Shown here one piece after another: positions 1 through 8,799 of a DNA stretch of 64,000 bases. The stretch spans positions 62,001-126,000 of the forward strand of contig CABYNW010000001.1 in the NCBI GenBank assembly GCA_902520495.1, read 5' to 3'. The stretch comes from an uncultured SAR86 cluster bacterium. GTDB lineage: Bacteria > Pseudomonadota > Gammaproteobacteria > Magnimaribacterales > D2472. The notes beneath the pieces are model-generated. The model made no database searches. It had not been told where the DNA came from and saw only the letters and a program-made list of their open reading frames with translations. The position numbers and the translations under genes were made by a program. Every line of letters starts with the position of its first letter. The stretch's first letter is position 1.

Positions 1-96
1 CTATTTGTATATGCAATTGTTATTGGTTTCATTACTACAATAGTCTCAATTAATGAGAAATTGAGCACATTAATCGAAATAGTTGAAAAAAAATAA
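1..96 (+). CDS. 3' end of a membrane-type protein (partial)
   Basis: An open frame enters from the left edge and stops at a TAA. The 31 visible residues begin with a hydrophobic stretch (about residues 1-18, rich in I, V, F) followed by a short charged tail ending EKK. This looks like a last membrane segment and its cytoplasmic tail. It converges on the SDR gene that follows on the other strand. The family cannot be named from so little sequence. Confidence 0.5.
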   Translation, partial: LFVYAIVIGFITTIVSINEKLSTLIEIVEKK

Positions 97-158
97 ATTT
101 GATAATTTAAGTTAGAATTTCAACATCATTGAGTTAGATAAATAGTGGCATGAATCAG

Positions 159-1136
159 TCATAACTCTAACAAGCTTTCTGTAGTTTCCCAAAGTTTTAA
201 TGCTTCTTCGCTATCAACAGCCCAATCCGCTACTCCAAAATATCTTTGCATAGACTCATCGATTTCTGATTTTCTTTTTGCAATATTACAATCTTCACAG
301 AAAATCCCACCAAGACCATTTAAATCTGGACTAGTTGCACACCAAAGAGCTGTAGAGGCACCCTGACTAGGTGATTTGAAGAAATTTTTAGCAAGTTCTG
401 ATGGAGATCCATCTTCATCCATCCATCCTAAGGCAACCATTTCATCTTTTTCTAAGTGTCGTTGAAGAGGTGTGATAATTCCTCCTGGATGAACTGCATA
501 TCCTTCAACGCCTTTATCCCTCATTCTATTATTAAACTCTATTGCTATTAATGAAGATGCTGTTTTAGATTGACCATAAGCCATCCATTTATCGTATGGA
601 GTGTTTTGAAAATGGATATCATCCCAAAGAATGCCTGTAAGCGCATGAGCCGATGATGATAAACTTACAAATCTTGCCCCTTCAATATCTATCATCATAT
701 CCATTAATTCATTGGTAAGTAAAAAATGTCCTATATGATTTATAGCAAACTGACTTTCCCAGTTATTTCCAATTCTTGTTTCAGGACAAGCCATAATACC
801 TGCATTATTAATTAAAATATTGAGTTGAGAGTATTTATTTTTGAATTTATCTGTAAAAGATTTAACAGAATTTAAGTCCCCCAAGTCCATTTGATAAATA
901 TTTTCTTTTGTAACAATTCCATCAAGATTGTTTGCTGCAACATCTATTCTTTTTGCAGGAATAATGACATCTGCTCCTGCTAAAGCAAGGCCTCTCGTAG
1001 TTTCAAGACCTATTCCTGAGTAACCACCGGTTACAACAATAACTTTGTCTTGGAGATTGAGTCCATTTAGAACTTCTGATGATTCAGTTTTGGAGTTAAA
1101 ACCAGAATTAATTGGTTTCTGATTTACAGAGAGCAT
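159..1136 (-). CDS. SDR family NAD(P)-dependent oxidoreductase
   Basis: Short-chain dehydrogenase of 325 residues. Seen: the cofactor motif TGGYSGIG at residues 36-43, NNAG at 110-113, a serine cluster near 158-162, and the catalytic pair Y187-x3-K191 (YGQSK). The length and layout resemble the retinol dehydrogenase/WWOX-like branch of SDRs, which reduce or oxidise lipophilic alcohols and ketones; the substrate here is unknown. An N-terminal extension of about 28 residues precedes the Rossmann fold. The gene is last in a minus-strand run, 37 bp behind the lipoprotein gene, so co-transcription with the unknown membrane pair is likely but a functional link is not shown. Confidence 0.85.
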   Translation of the reverse strand: MLSVNQKPINSGFNSKTESSEVLNGLNLQDKVIVVTGGYSGIGLETTRGLALAGADVIIPAKRIDVAANNLDGIVTKENIYQMDLGDLNSVKSFTDKFKNKYSQLNILINNAGIMACPETRIGNNWESQFAINHIGHFLLTNELMDMMIDIEGARFVSLSSSAHALTGILWDDIHFQNTPYDKWMAYGQSKTASSLIAIEFNNRMRDKGVEGYAVHPGGIITPLQRHLEKDEMVALGWMDEDGSPSELAKNFFKSPSQGASTALWCATSPDLNGLGGIFCEDCNIAKRKSEIDESMQRYFGVADWAVDSEEALKLWETTESLLEL

Positions 1137-1173
1137 ATAAGACTATCAGTTAATGTTCAAAGCAAAGAAATTT

Positions 1174-2169
1174 TTATGTAGCTTCAGCTTCAGTCTTAAA
1201 AGTATCTTCGCAATTATTTTCGAGCGTATATGTCATTTTAAGTCCCCACTCTTTGAAAACACTTGGCCAGATACCACCTTGATTCATCAAACCGATATCA
1301 AAATCTTCGTCAAATTTACATGCTAAATAATATACATGAACATCGGGTGGATTTGCTCCAAAAATTGGTTTGAGATTCATCCATTTTTCATCATTATATT
1401 TTTTTCTGAGTTTGTCATATGTAATACATTTGCCTTTTTGTTTTCCACAAGAAGGAACAAGCTTCATATCAATAGAATTTTGAATCATGTCTGAGAAAAT
1501 TATCAGTTTTCTATATTGATAACCTTGAAGATTATTAAATTCCCATTTTGAATTTTGTGCCAATTGCTGCATAACCTCTAGGATTTGAGAGTAATCGCCT
1601 ATGACATTTCCCATTTCACTAAATTCTTCAGTACTGTTTTTGATCTGATCAACAAACTCCTCATTATTTCCATTTAAAATGCCAGCATTTGTAGAAACTG
1701 GAACGAATTCGTTTATTGGATACATCGATCCCGGTTGCCCTGTTCGAGGTTTACATTCAGAAAAGTTTGGCATAAGTTCTATTGCTTGATCCCCAGTACC
1801 AGCCATTTTCATTATTGAAAGTTTGTCATAAGGACCCATTACTTCTAACATTTGAGGAGAGAGAACTTTATTCATAAGCGCAACATATTGTTCTTCTTTA
1901 TAACCTTCGGTTGTGTCAATTAAGACAAAATAATGGCCATATTTAGCATCTTCTGGACAATAACCGCTACTATCTGCTGTTGGATGGACCTCTCTTAATA
2001 CTTCGCTTCCTTGGCACATGAATTTATCGAAATCACTACCTGACTCTGCATTTGCACATACACTAGTTTGAGATGCTGCTTGAGGAGGTGGAAGATCTTC
2101 TTGAATACAGCTTGATAGCAAACCTAAAAAAGCAAAAGTTAATATATATTTGTATGTTCTATTTCTCAT
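1174..2169 (-). CDS. predicted lipoprotein with VWA-like pattern, unknown function
   Basis: A 331-residue exported lipoprotein. The N-terminus is basic, then hydrophobic, and ends in a lipobox LSSC, so Cys21 should be lipidated and the body periplasmic. Two strand-like segments resemble a von Willebrand A fold: VLIDTT with D85, and LIIFSD with S226-D227. The first metal-site motif is incomplete compared with DxSxS, so metal binding is uncertain. Several further cysteines (for example 38, 52, 71, 241, 248) could form disulfides. A GGAG ribosome site lies about 7 nt before the ATG. It follows the membrane-protein gene by 34 bp and the two probably act together. I do not recognise the family; the VWA assignment is inference. 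Confidence 0.6.
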   Translation of the reverse strand: MRNRTYKYILTFAFLGLLSSCIQEDLPPPQAASQTSVCANAESGSDFDKFMCQGSEVLREVHPTADSSGYCPEDAKYGHYFVLIDTTEGYKEEQYVALMNKVLSPQMLEVMGPYDKLSIMKMAGTGDQAIELMPNFSECKPRTGQPGSMYPINEFVPVSTNAGILNGNNEEFVDQIKNSTEEFSEMGNVIGDYSQILEVMQQLAQNSKWEFNNLQGYQYRKLIIFSDMIQNSIDMKLVPSCGKQKGKCITYDKLRKKYNDEKWMNLKPIFGANPPDVHVYYLACKFDEDFDIGLMNQGGIWPSVFKEWGLKMTYTLENNCEDTFKTEAEAT

Positions 2170-2203
2170 TCATACACTCCAGTTTTGTAAAATTAATAAA
2201 ATA

Positions 2204-3814
2204 TTAACTTTTTTCATCAAGAACCTCAATAATACCTTTTAGTCGAACTCTGTCTTCATCAAAAAACTGTGAATATTTTACTTTCATATCTTTATATTCA
2301 GCATTAATTTTAGCTTTTTGATCTTTAGAAATTCTTCGTACATTCTCATCACTTTCATACTCATCCATAATAGAGGAATGGATTTCATTAAATTGACGAA
2401 CATAATCTGGCTTTACAGCAATAGCAAAGTAGCTTGGCTCTGGCGTTCTTCTGAATTGAGAATTACTTGCTCTATAATTCGTAATCGATTTCTTCAATAC
2501 GTTTATCATGTCTGTATTGAAACGTTCAAAACGATCAATAAGCTTTTGTAAAGCGTTAACATATTCGACCCAAAGTGTGATTGCAAAAGCCCTTGTTTGG
2601 TGTGCGTTTTTAAGACTATTTTCATGAAACTCTTGAAATCTATCAAATAATTGAACATCAACGTCTTTTAGTTTTTGTACTCTTTTTTTCACAGCAGCCA
2701 ATCTGTCTCCAACCCTAGAATAGCCTGGTATTGGATCCTTAAAAAAATATGCATCAATAAGAGTGATTAAGGCAAAAAAGAAACCTAAGAATAAAAGAAA
2801 TGCACCATCAAATGTTATAGATGACATGTTGTCAAAAGGCCAAACAGAGTCATATAGAGCATTGTCTTGAAGCTGTTCTCTCATTTCTCTAGGGGCATCT
2901 TTAGCAACTTTCATAGCAGATCTATAAATTCCTAACATTGAATTGATATATGTAAGAATAAACAAATATACTGCAAGTACAGGACCATATATAAAAAATC
3001 TAGAACTTTTTACTCCACCTATTTTCTTTGTTGCATCAACAGGATTAATAAGATGTGTAAGAATCAGGTAGCCAACTAAGAAAGACAGCCCCACATTTAT
3101 GGAAGCTATAACAAAAGAAAGATATCGGGCTTCAAGCAAGCCGCCGGGTGTATTTTCAGCAAGCGCATTAAAATTTAAATAAATTTCTGTAACAAATAAG
3201 ATAACCGGTATTAATATTTTAATGAAGCTACCAATCTTTGAGGCTGACATTGGCTCTCTACCAACTGCAATTTTGTTGTCAATTTGAAAATCATTGAGAG
3301 CCTGTTCAGCCTCATCTTGATCGTATCTTGCTTGCCTAACTTTACCAAAAAAATGCTCTACTTGGATGTTCCATTTTCCTTTCATGCTCATTCTTTCTTC
3401 TTCATAACCATTAGTTTCAAATGTTTCTCTTTGAAAATGAATTTCATCCTCAAGCGTTCTATTATCTTCACTACCTATCAATGTAAAATCAGGTATTCTA
3501 TTTAACTGTTTTTCATAATGAGAACTTATGGTTGTATACACGTCTCTTTCAGTTTGCGTTAAATTTGCAGCTTCAGACCTAGGATGTTCTCTTGCTCCTT
3601 CTCTTTTGCCATTTTCTTTTGGATCTATGTACTTATTTATAAAATCACTGTTAATTGATTGCCATGATTGCGCAGGTCTAAGCTGAACAATTTGCTTTTT
3701 TGTATTTTTAAATGAAGGGACATTATCTTTATTTTTACTAATGTGCTGATATATCAAATATATTAAAACAGCCGCTAAAACCCCTGCCATTACCATCATG
3801 ATTGTCTCTGTCAT
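2204..3814 (-). CDS. five-segment membrane protein of unknown function
   Basis: A 536-residue integral membrane protein I do not recognise. Predicted membrane segments by eye: 5-23, 195-215, 230-255, 272-292 and 336-357. Between the first and second lies a charged region of about 170 residues, and after the last a 180-residue hydrophilic tail rich in K, E and R that is probably helical or coiled. This suggests an anchor or scaffold with large soluble domains rather than a classical transporter. A good AGAGGAG ribosome site sits 7 nt before the ATG. It is first in the operon with the VWA-like lipoprotein and an SDR gene. No catalytic motif is visible. Confidence 0.6.
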   Translation of the reverse strand: MTETIMMVMAGVLAAVLIYLIYQHISKNKDNVPSFKNTKKQIVQLRPAQSWQSINSDFINKYIDPKENGKREGAREHPRSEAANLTQTERDVYTTISSHYEKQLNRIPDFTLIGSEDNRTLEDEIHFQRETFETNGYEEERMSMKGKWNIQVEHFFGKVRQARYDQDEAEQALNDFQIDNKIAVGREPMSASKIGSFIKILIPVILFVTEIYLNFNALAENTPGGLLEARYLSFVIASINVGLSFLVGYLILTHLINPVDATKKIGGVKSSRFFIYGPVLAVYLFILTYINSMLGIYRSAMKVAKDAPREMREQLQDNALYDSVWPFDNMSSITFDGAFLLFLGFFFALITLIDAYFFKDPIPGYSRVGDRLAAVKKRVQKLKDVDVQLFDRFQEFHENSLKNAHQTRAFAITLWVEYVNALQKLIDRFERFNTDMINVLKKSITNYRASNSQFRRTPEPSYFAIAVKPDYVRQFNEIHSSIMDEYESDENVRRISKDQKAKINAEYKDMKVKYSQFFDEDRVRLKGIIEVLDEKS

Positions 3815-3983
3815 GAATAAACTCCTCTTTATCTCTTTTCAACATTAGTTGAACCAGAAGCATAATTAATGTGTAAATATGCTACTTAATTTTTTCGAAC
3901 CGTTGATTATATACCTAATAACTGTTGCAGGTCTATTATTAGCATATTTATAAAATTTTTTTATTAAATTAATTTAAAAAAAA

Positions 3984-4059
3984 TGGTGCCCAGAGGTGGG
4001 ATCGAACCACCGACACAAGGATTTTCAGTCCTTTGCTCTACCAACTGAGCTATCTGGGC
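3984..4059 (-). tRNA. tRNA-Phe (GAA)
   Basis: On the minus strand the sequence folds as a standard 76-nt cloverleaf. The acceptor stem is GCCCAGA paired with TCTGGGC, the discriminator is A and CCA is encoded. The D-arm carries AGCTCAGTTGGTAGAGC, the anticodon loop reads CTGAAAA with anticodon GAA, and the T-arm holds GGTTCGATCC. It stands alone, without a tRNA or rRNA cluster, behind its own promoter. Confidence 0.97.
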
Positions 4060-4075
4060 CTAAATTGAACATCGG

Positions 4076-4104
4076 ATTATAGGCAAGTTTGTAAATATTG
4101 TCAT
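4076..4104 (-). promoter_or_regulatory. sigma-70 type promoter of tRNA-Phe
   Basis: On the minus strand a -35 element ATGACA (five of six matches to TTGACA) is followed after exactly 17 bp by a perfect TATAAT. The next bases, CCG, form a GC-rich discriminator, a common feature of stable-RNA promoters under stringent control. The expected start lies about 10 nt before the tRNA. The site fills the gap after the dehydrogenase stop codon. Confidence 0.75.
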
Positions 4105-4116
4105 CAAGTTAAAGTT

Positions 4117-6720
4117 TTAAGAACGAACCCTTTCATTATTGGGATCATATAAAGACCCCTTGCCAACAATTTGCACAGTGATTGGATAAATTCCATCACC
4201 ATCTTCGTTGAAGTACTCAATTAACAATTGTTTGCCTTGAATTGCAAGTTCTTTTGGTAAGTAACCCATAACTACAAATTTTTTGATAGAAGGGCAGTAA
4301 GACATTCCAGTCGTATAAGACCTCCTACCTTTAATATCGATAGGTACTTCACCTGTTGCAGGATCAATAATTGGAGAGATACCGACAGGATATCTTGGAA
4401 CACCTGATACGTTTAAATCATCCAAAGTCATAGTACATAGAATGGCGCATGGATCCTCTTCTCGATGAGATAAATGAGCATCTTTGCCATGGAAATCTGC
4501 TTCTTTTACAAGCGGTCTTTGAATGGCTGCCTCAATAGCAGTATATTCTGTTTCAAGATCAGCTCCTTGAAGTCTAAAACTTTTTTCAAGACGTCTACTA
4601 TTTGCATATGTTTCGATACCAACTGGGACTACTCCAACTTCAAGCAGCGAATCGTAAAGCGCTAAACCATCATCTTTGTTATTGTTAAAGTAAATCTCCC
4701 AACCACTTTCTCCAACATATGAAATTCTGGCTGCCCAAACGTCAACTTTTTTACCACCAGATAAGTTAAGCGTTAAATTTTTTGCGGTAACAAATGTAAA
4801 ATTTTGAATATCAATCTCATTTGGGTCTATAAAATTTCCTAAAGCATTTACAGCTTTTGGTCCCCATAGACCTAGTGTTGCTATGTCATGAGTTCTAATA
4901 TTTATGTCGGCATTCAGTCCGTTGTCATCTCTGTAATTACGCAAAGTAACCCAATCACGATTTCCATCAGCACCACCGGTTACAATTCTGTAGCTATCAG
5001 CTCCCAAGCGAGAGATAGTTAGATCAGCATGCACTCCGCCATCTTCATCTAAAAAGTTCGTATAAACAACTTTACCTTCGGGAGTATTGCCTCCAACTTT
5101 TGCAACTGAAAGGTACTCCAGCATACGCTCTGCATCTGGACCTTTGATGTCCATAATAGGGAAGTGAGATAAGTTAATCATGCCAACTGAATCACTCATA
5201 GCCAAGTGCTCAGCATTAGCAACATCATAGGGTACATGACGTGTATCCCATTCATTTTCTCTTAATGGCACCTCTTTCATATAGTCTTCAAGTTTTTCTC
5301 TGTTACTTGTATAAGCTAGAGCTCTTTCCCAGCCTGCAACCTCATTTTCAAAATGGCCACCAAGCTCTTTTTCTCTTTCATAGAATGGACTTATAAATAT
5401 TTCTCTTTGTGTAATATATGGTTCTCTGGGATGAACAGCAGGCGTATATATAGTTTGAGAGTTTTCAAATGCTCTTGTTTTCACAAAATCTCTTTCTTTT
5501 TGATGCGGATAGAATCTTGATATATCAAAAGAATGCATGTCTACTTGAGTTTTACCATGAACCATTGCTTCTGCACATAATCTTGCACAACCTGGTCCAT
5601 CTTTTACCCAAACAGCTTCACATAACCAAAATCCTCTAACTTCCGGACTTTCACCAATTAAAGAGCCTGCATCAGCTGTTACAGAAAGAAGTCCATTAAA
5701 TGAACTTTTTTCATCCCAGCCCAATTCACTGAGAATTGGTGTTGTTTCAAATGCTTTCTCTAGAGGTTCTGCGATTTCTTCAAGTTCTAAATATCTCATA
5801 GAATCAGATAACATGGTCTTATCAGGATTTCCAATATCTTCTGGATCAACTAACCTAGGATTTTTATCCTCATAAAATCCCCATTCAAGCATGCCACCAT
5901 GAAATTTTCCTGTATCCCTAACATAAGCTGAATTACCTTGATCCCTAAGAAGAGGATAAACAAGCATTTCTTCAGTATCTTGGATATCTTCGTATGGTCC
6001 AAAAAATAACAGAGGATGTTCCACAGGCATTAGTGGAACACCAACCCCAGCCATATCTCCCATTAGAGGTCCCCAAATTCCTGAAGCAATTACAACCTTA
6101 TTTGTTTTAATTGTTCCTTTATCAGTTTTCACAGCAACAATTTTTCCATTTTCTGTTTCAAACCCAATAGCTGGAGTATTGGTAAATGTTTTTAGTGCGC
6201 CTTTTTCTTTTGCAGTTTCTACAGCAAAGTTCACTACTTCTTGTGATCGAGGAACCACAAGACCTGCGTCCGGGTCCCACATAGCGCCAATCATAGAATC
6301 TTCTTCAAGTAATGGAAATTTTTCAACTGCTTCAGCTGCTGATATTAATCTTACATTTGTACCAAATGCTTTTCCTGACGCAACTTTTCTTTTAAGTTCT
6401 TCCCACCTTTCTTCATCACCTTTTCGGCAAATTTCTAATCCGCCTTTTTTTAAAAAGAAACCATTTTCTTCATAAAATTTTCTACTAAATGCCGTTGTCC
6501 AGCAACCTAATTTGTCATGTGTTGTGTTATAAACAAAATCAGAAGCATGTGCCGTTGAAGCAATATCAGATGGAATGATTGTAGATTTTTCTAATCCAAC
6601 AATATTTTTTTGACCTAGCTCAGTAAGCCAATATGCAAGCATTGAACCAACAATTCCACCAACACCAACAATGACAACTTCTGCTTCAGATGGGAATTTA
6701 GAATTTGTTTTATCAGCCAT
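4117..6720 (-). CDS. dimethylglycine/sarcosine dehydrogenase-like FAD enzyme with GcvT domain
   Basis: A protein of 867 residues joining an N-terminal FAD-dependent DAO domain (GVGGIVG at 19-25) to a C-terminal aminomethyltransferase (GcvT plus GcvT_C) from about residue 450. Family members oxidatively demethylate dimethylglycine or sarcosine and pass the one-carbon unit to tetrahydrofolate. The motif STAHAS puts a His (H58) where related enzymes bind FAD covalently. The start used is the ATG with AAGGGG 8 nt upstream; a GTG lies three codons earlier. It is monocistronic and isolated from other one-carbon genes. The exact methylamine substrate cannot be decided from sequence. Catabolism of osmolyte-derived betaine products is the usual context in marine bacteria. 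Confidence 0.85.
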   Translation of the reverse strand: MADKTNSKFPSEAEVVIVGVGGIVGSMLAYWLTELGQKNIVGLEKSTIIPSDIASTAHASDFVYNTTHDKLGCWTTAFSRKFYEENGFFLKKGGLEICRKGDEERWEELKRKVASGKAFGTNVRLISAAEAVEKFPLLEEDSMIGAMWDPDAGLVVPRSQEVVNFAVETAKEKGALKTFTNTPAIGFETENGKIVAVKTDKGTIKTNKVVIASGIWGPLMGDMAGVGVPLMPVEHPLLFFGPYEDIQDTEEMLVYPLLRDQGNSAYVRDTGKFHGGMLEWGFYEDKNPRLVDPEDIGNPDKTMLSDSMRYLELEEIAEPLEKAFETTPILSELGWDEKSSFNGLLSVTADAGSLIGESPEVRGFWLCEAVWVKDGPGCARLCAEAMVHGKTQVDMHSFDISRFYPHQKERDFVKTRAFENSQTIYTPAVHPREPYITQREIFISPFYEREKELGGHFENEVAGWERALAYTSNREKLEDYMKEVPLRENEWDTRHVPYDVANAEHLAMSDSVGMINLSHFPIMDIKGPDAERMLEYLSVAKVGGNTPEGKVVYTNFLDEDGGVHADLTISRLGADSYRIVTGGADGNRDWVTLRNYRDDNGLNADINIRTHDIATLGLWGPKAVNALGNFIDPNEIDIQNFTFVTAKNLTLNLSGGKKVDVWAARISYVGESGWEIYFNNNKDDGLALYDSLLEVGVVPVGIETYANSRRLEKSFRLQGADLETEYTAIEAAIQRPLVKEADFHGKDAHLSHREEDPCAILCTMTLDDLNVSGVPRYPVGISPIIDPATGEVPIDIKGRRSYTTGMSYCPSIKKFVVMGYLPKELAIQGKQLLIEYFNEDGDGIYPITVQIVGKGSLYDPNNERVRS

Positions 6721-6868
6721 ACTTTGCACCCCTTAAAGATATGAAACTTCTTAAATTAAACGTTATTTTTTTATTTTTGTAAATCAAAATATTTAATGAA
6801 TTAGAACCCTTAAAATTGCTGATTTTTGAGTTAAGAAAATAATGTAATTAAAGCAAAAACTATACTTT

Positions 6869-7138
6869 TTAGTCTAAAGCTTTGAAGCCTGTAGCTTTTT
6901 CATAATCTTCGTTATTAAAGAATTTATCCATTTGTTCCATCAAGTATTTTCTATTCTCTGGATCAGACATATCTAGATGTTTTTCATTTATCAGTGTGGT
7001 TTGATGTGACTTCCACATCTCCCATGCTTCCTCAGAAACTAAGTTCATAACTTCAAGACCTTTTGGGCCTGGCATTGGAGGAACTTTAAGTGCGGGTAAT
7101 TCTTTACCAAGTTTTTTACATAATATTTTCTTATCCAT
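6869..7138 (-). CDS. yggX: probable Fe(2+)-trafficking protein YggX
   Basis: A small 89-residue protein matching the YggX family, which protects iron-sulfur clusters and takes part in iron handling under oxidative stress. Visible landmarks are the conserved early cysteine (C7), EEAWEMW and the QTTLINEKHLDM block, which correspond to the EAWxxWxxxQTMLINEKxLN signature. It overlaps the 3' end of mutY by 8 bp. That mutY-yggX pairing is the same as in E. coli and supports the call. The gene is last in the gpmA-mutY-yggX run. Confidence 0.93.
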   Translation of the reverse strand: MDKKILCKKLGKELPALKVPPMPGPKGLEVMNLVSEEAWEMWKSHQTTLINEKHLDMSDPENRKYLMEQMDKFFNNEDYEKATGFKALD

Positions 7139-8150
7139 AATTCTCTATTATAGTCTTAATGGGTTTTGGCATACCATAATTATGAATTTGATCCTTTCTA
7201 ATCCACTGATGCTCCATATTAGTTTTAATTTTGAACGGATTTTTATAATCAATCACTTCAATGGTGATGTCTAATTCAATATGAGACAAGAGATGGTTAA
7301 TATTTTTGATTTTTCTTTTAGTTGATTCTGGAAAATAATTATTTACATCATTAAACTCATGATCGTAAGGGACCCAGAGACTCTCCCAGAAACTTTTTCT
7401 ATTTTTTTTGAATAATAGGAAGCGCTCATTTGAATGCGCCAATGTAAAATGAATTTTTTTATAAGATCTTTTTTCCCGAACCTTGTTATTTATTTTTAAG
7501 TCCTTGAAAGCACTTTTGCAAGTTTTATTAAGAGGGCAGTTTATACAATCAGCAGATTTCATTTGGCATATAGTCGCACCTAAATCCATAATACCTTGAG
7601 TATAATTAAAGATACCTTCTTCAGGTGTCAAATCATCAGATAATAGCCATAACTTTTTTATGGAATTTTTTTTATTTAAATTAACTTTTTTATATCTTGA
7701 TATTACTCTCTTAACATTGGCATCTAATATTGGATATGATTGTTTATATGCAATTGACATAATTGCTCCAGCGGTAGATCGCCCTATGCCAGGAAGTTTT
7801 ATCAAATCTATAAATCTCCTTGGAAATCTATTCTTAAAATCTGACCTTATTATCTCTTTTGTTTTATAGATATTTTTTGCTCTTCTGTAAAAACCCAGCC
7901 CTGACCATAGGGCAAGAATCTCATCTTCAGAAGCTGAAGCAATTGCTTTCAAGTTTGGATAAGTTGAAATAAATCTTTTAAAAAAGGGTATAACGGTTTT
8001 GACTTGGGTTTGTTGAAGCATTATCTCTGAGATCCAAATCCTATATGGAGATATATTTTTTCTCCATGGAAGGCCATCTCTTCCATCAGAAAGATACCAA
8101 TCAGATATTTTTTGAGAAAAATCTTTATATTGTGGTTTAGAATTATTCAA
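7131..8150 (-). CDS. mutY: A/G-specific adenine DNA glycosylase MutY
   Basis: Base-excision repair glycosylase of 339 residues that removes adenine mispaired with 8-oxoguanine. Seen: the catalytic Glu in SEIMLQQTQV (E42), helix-hairpin-helix LPGIGRSTAGAI (119-130), the catalytic Asp in LDANV (D143), and an iron-sulfur loop C195-x6-C202-x2-C205-x5-C211. A NUDIX-like C-terminal domain follows. The start is a TTG overlapping gpmA by 8 bp; no in-frame ATG occurs before residue 44, so TTG is needed. It is coupled to gpmA upstream and yggX downstream. Confidence 0.95.
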   Translation of the reverse strand: MNNSKPQYKDFSQKISDWYLSDGRDGLPWRKNISPYRIWISEIMLQQTQVKTVIPFFKRFISTYPNLKAIASASEDEILALWSGLGFYRRAKNIYKTKEIIRSDFKNRFPRRFIDLIKLPGIGRSTAGAIMSIAYKQSYPILDANVKRVISRYKKVNLNKKNSIKKLWLLSDDLTPEEGIFNYTQGIMDLGATICQMKSADCINCPLNKTCKSAFKDLKINNKVREKRSYKKIHFTLAHSNERFLLFKKNRKSFWESLWVPYDHEFNDVNNYFPESTKRKIKNINHLLSHIELDITIEVIDYKNPFKIKTNMEHQWIRKDQIHNYGMPKPIKTIIENYG

Positions 8151-8766
8151 TTAAGTTTTTCTTGCTTATTAAATCTCCATTTTCATTAAAAATATAATGA
8201 ATCGGAGCGCCGGTTGGTATTTCTAATTTCACAATATCTTCGTCAGACGTATTATCTAAAAACTTTATAAGAGATCTAAGGGAGTTCCCATGCGCAGCAA
8301 TTAGAATATTTTTATCTTCTAAGATTAAAGGATAAATTTTCTCTAAATAGTATGGAAGAACCCTTTCTCCAGTTTCTTTTAATGTTTCGCCGCCTGGTGG
8401 CCCTTTGTCATATGACCTTCGCCACATCTGAACTTTTTCTTCTCCCCATTTTTTTCTACAATCGTCTTTGTTCAGACCCTGCAGATCTCCATAAAACCTT
8501 TCATTTAAAGACTTATCTTTAATAATATTAATATCAGTATTGTTACTAATTTCTAGGATTATCGATCCAGTTAATTGTGCTCTTGTTAATGCTGAAGTAA
8601 ACATAAAATCAAATTTAATACCTAGTTGCTTTATTAAATCTCCAGCATTCTTTGCTTCATCGATTCCTTTTCTAGTTAATCCAGGATTCTCCCATCCCGT
8701 GAAAAGGTTTTTTTCATTCCATTCGCTTTGCCCATGCCGAACTAGAATTAGGTTTCTTTTGCTCAT
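8143..8766 (-). CDS. gpmA: 2,3-bisphosphoglycerate-dependent phosphoglycerate mutase
   Basis: Glycolytic enzyme interconverting 3- and 2-phosphoglycerate. The phosphohistidine motif RHG is at residues 10-12 in LVRHGQSEWN, followed by NLFTGW and LTRKG, and a later ERFYGDLQGLNK and AAHGNSLR with the second His. At 207 residues it is about 40 shorter than the E. coli enzyme and resembles the short form common in alphaproteobacteria. It is first in the gpmA-mutY-yggX operon and only 33 bp from the divergent rhodanese gene, so both promoters must lie in or near that spacer. No clear ribosome site precedes the ATG. Confidence 0.93.
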   Translation of the reverse strand: MSKRNLILVRHGQSEWNEKNLFTGWENPGLTRKGIDEAKNAGDLIKQLGIKFDFMFTSALTRAQLTGSIILEISNNTDINIIKDKSLNERFYGDLQGLNKDDCRKKWGEEKVQMWRRSYDKGPPGGETLKETGERVLPYYLEKIYPLILEDKNILIAAHGNSLRSLIKFLDNTSDEDIVKLEIPTGAPIHYIFNENGDLISKKNLIE

Positions 8767-8799
8767 TTATATTTTTTTTAATTAATCTTCTTCATTTTA

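Noticed and set aside
3879..3953. A 24-codon plus-strand frame encoding a hydrophobic peptide (MLLNFFEPLI then a membrane-like run).
   Set aside because: No ribosome site, in AT-rich spacer DNA where short hydrophobic frames are expected by chance, and no neighbour suggests a small membrane protein.
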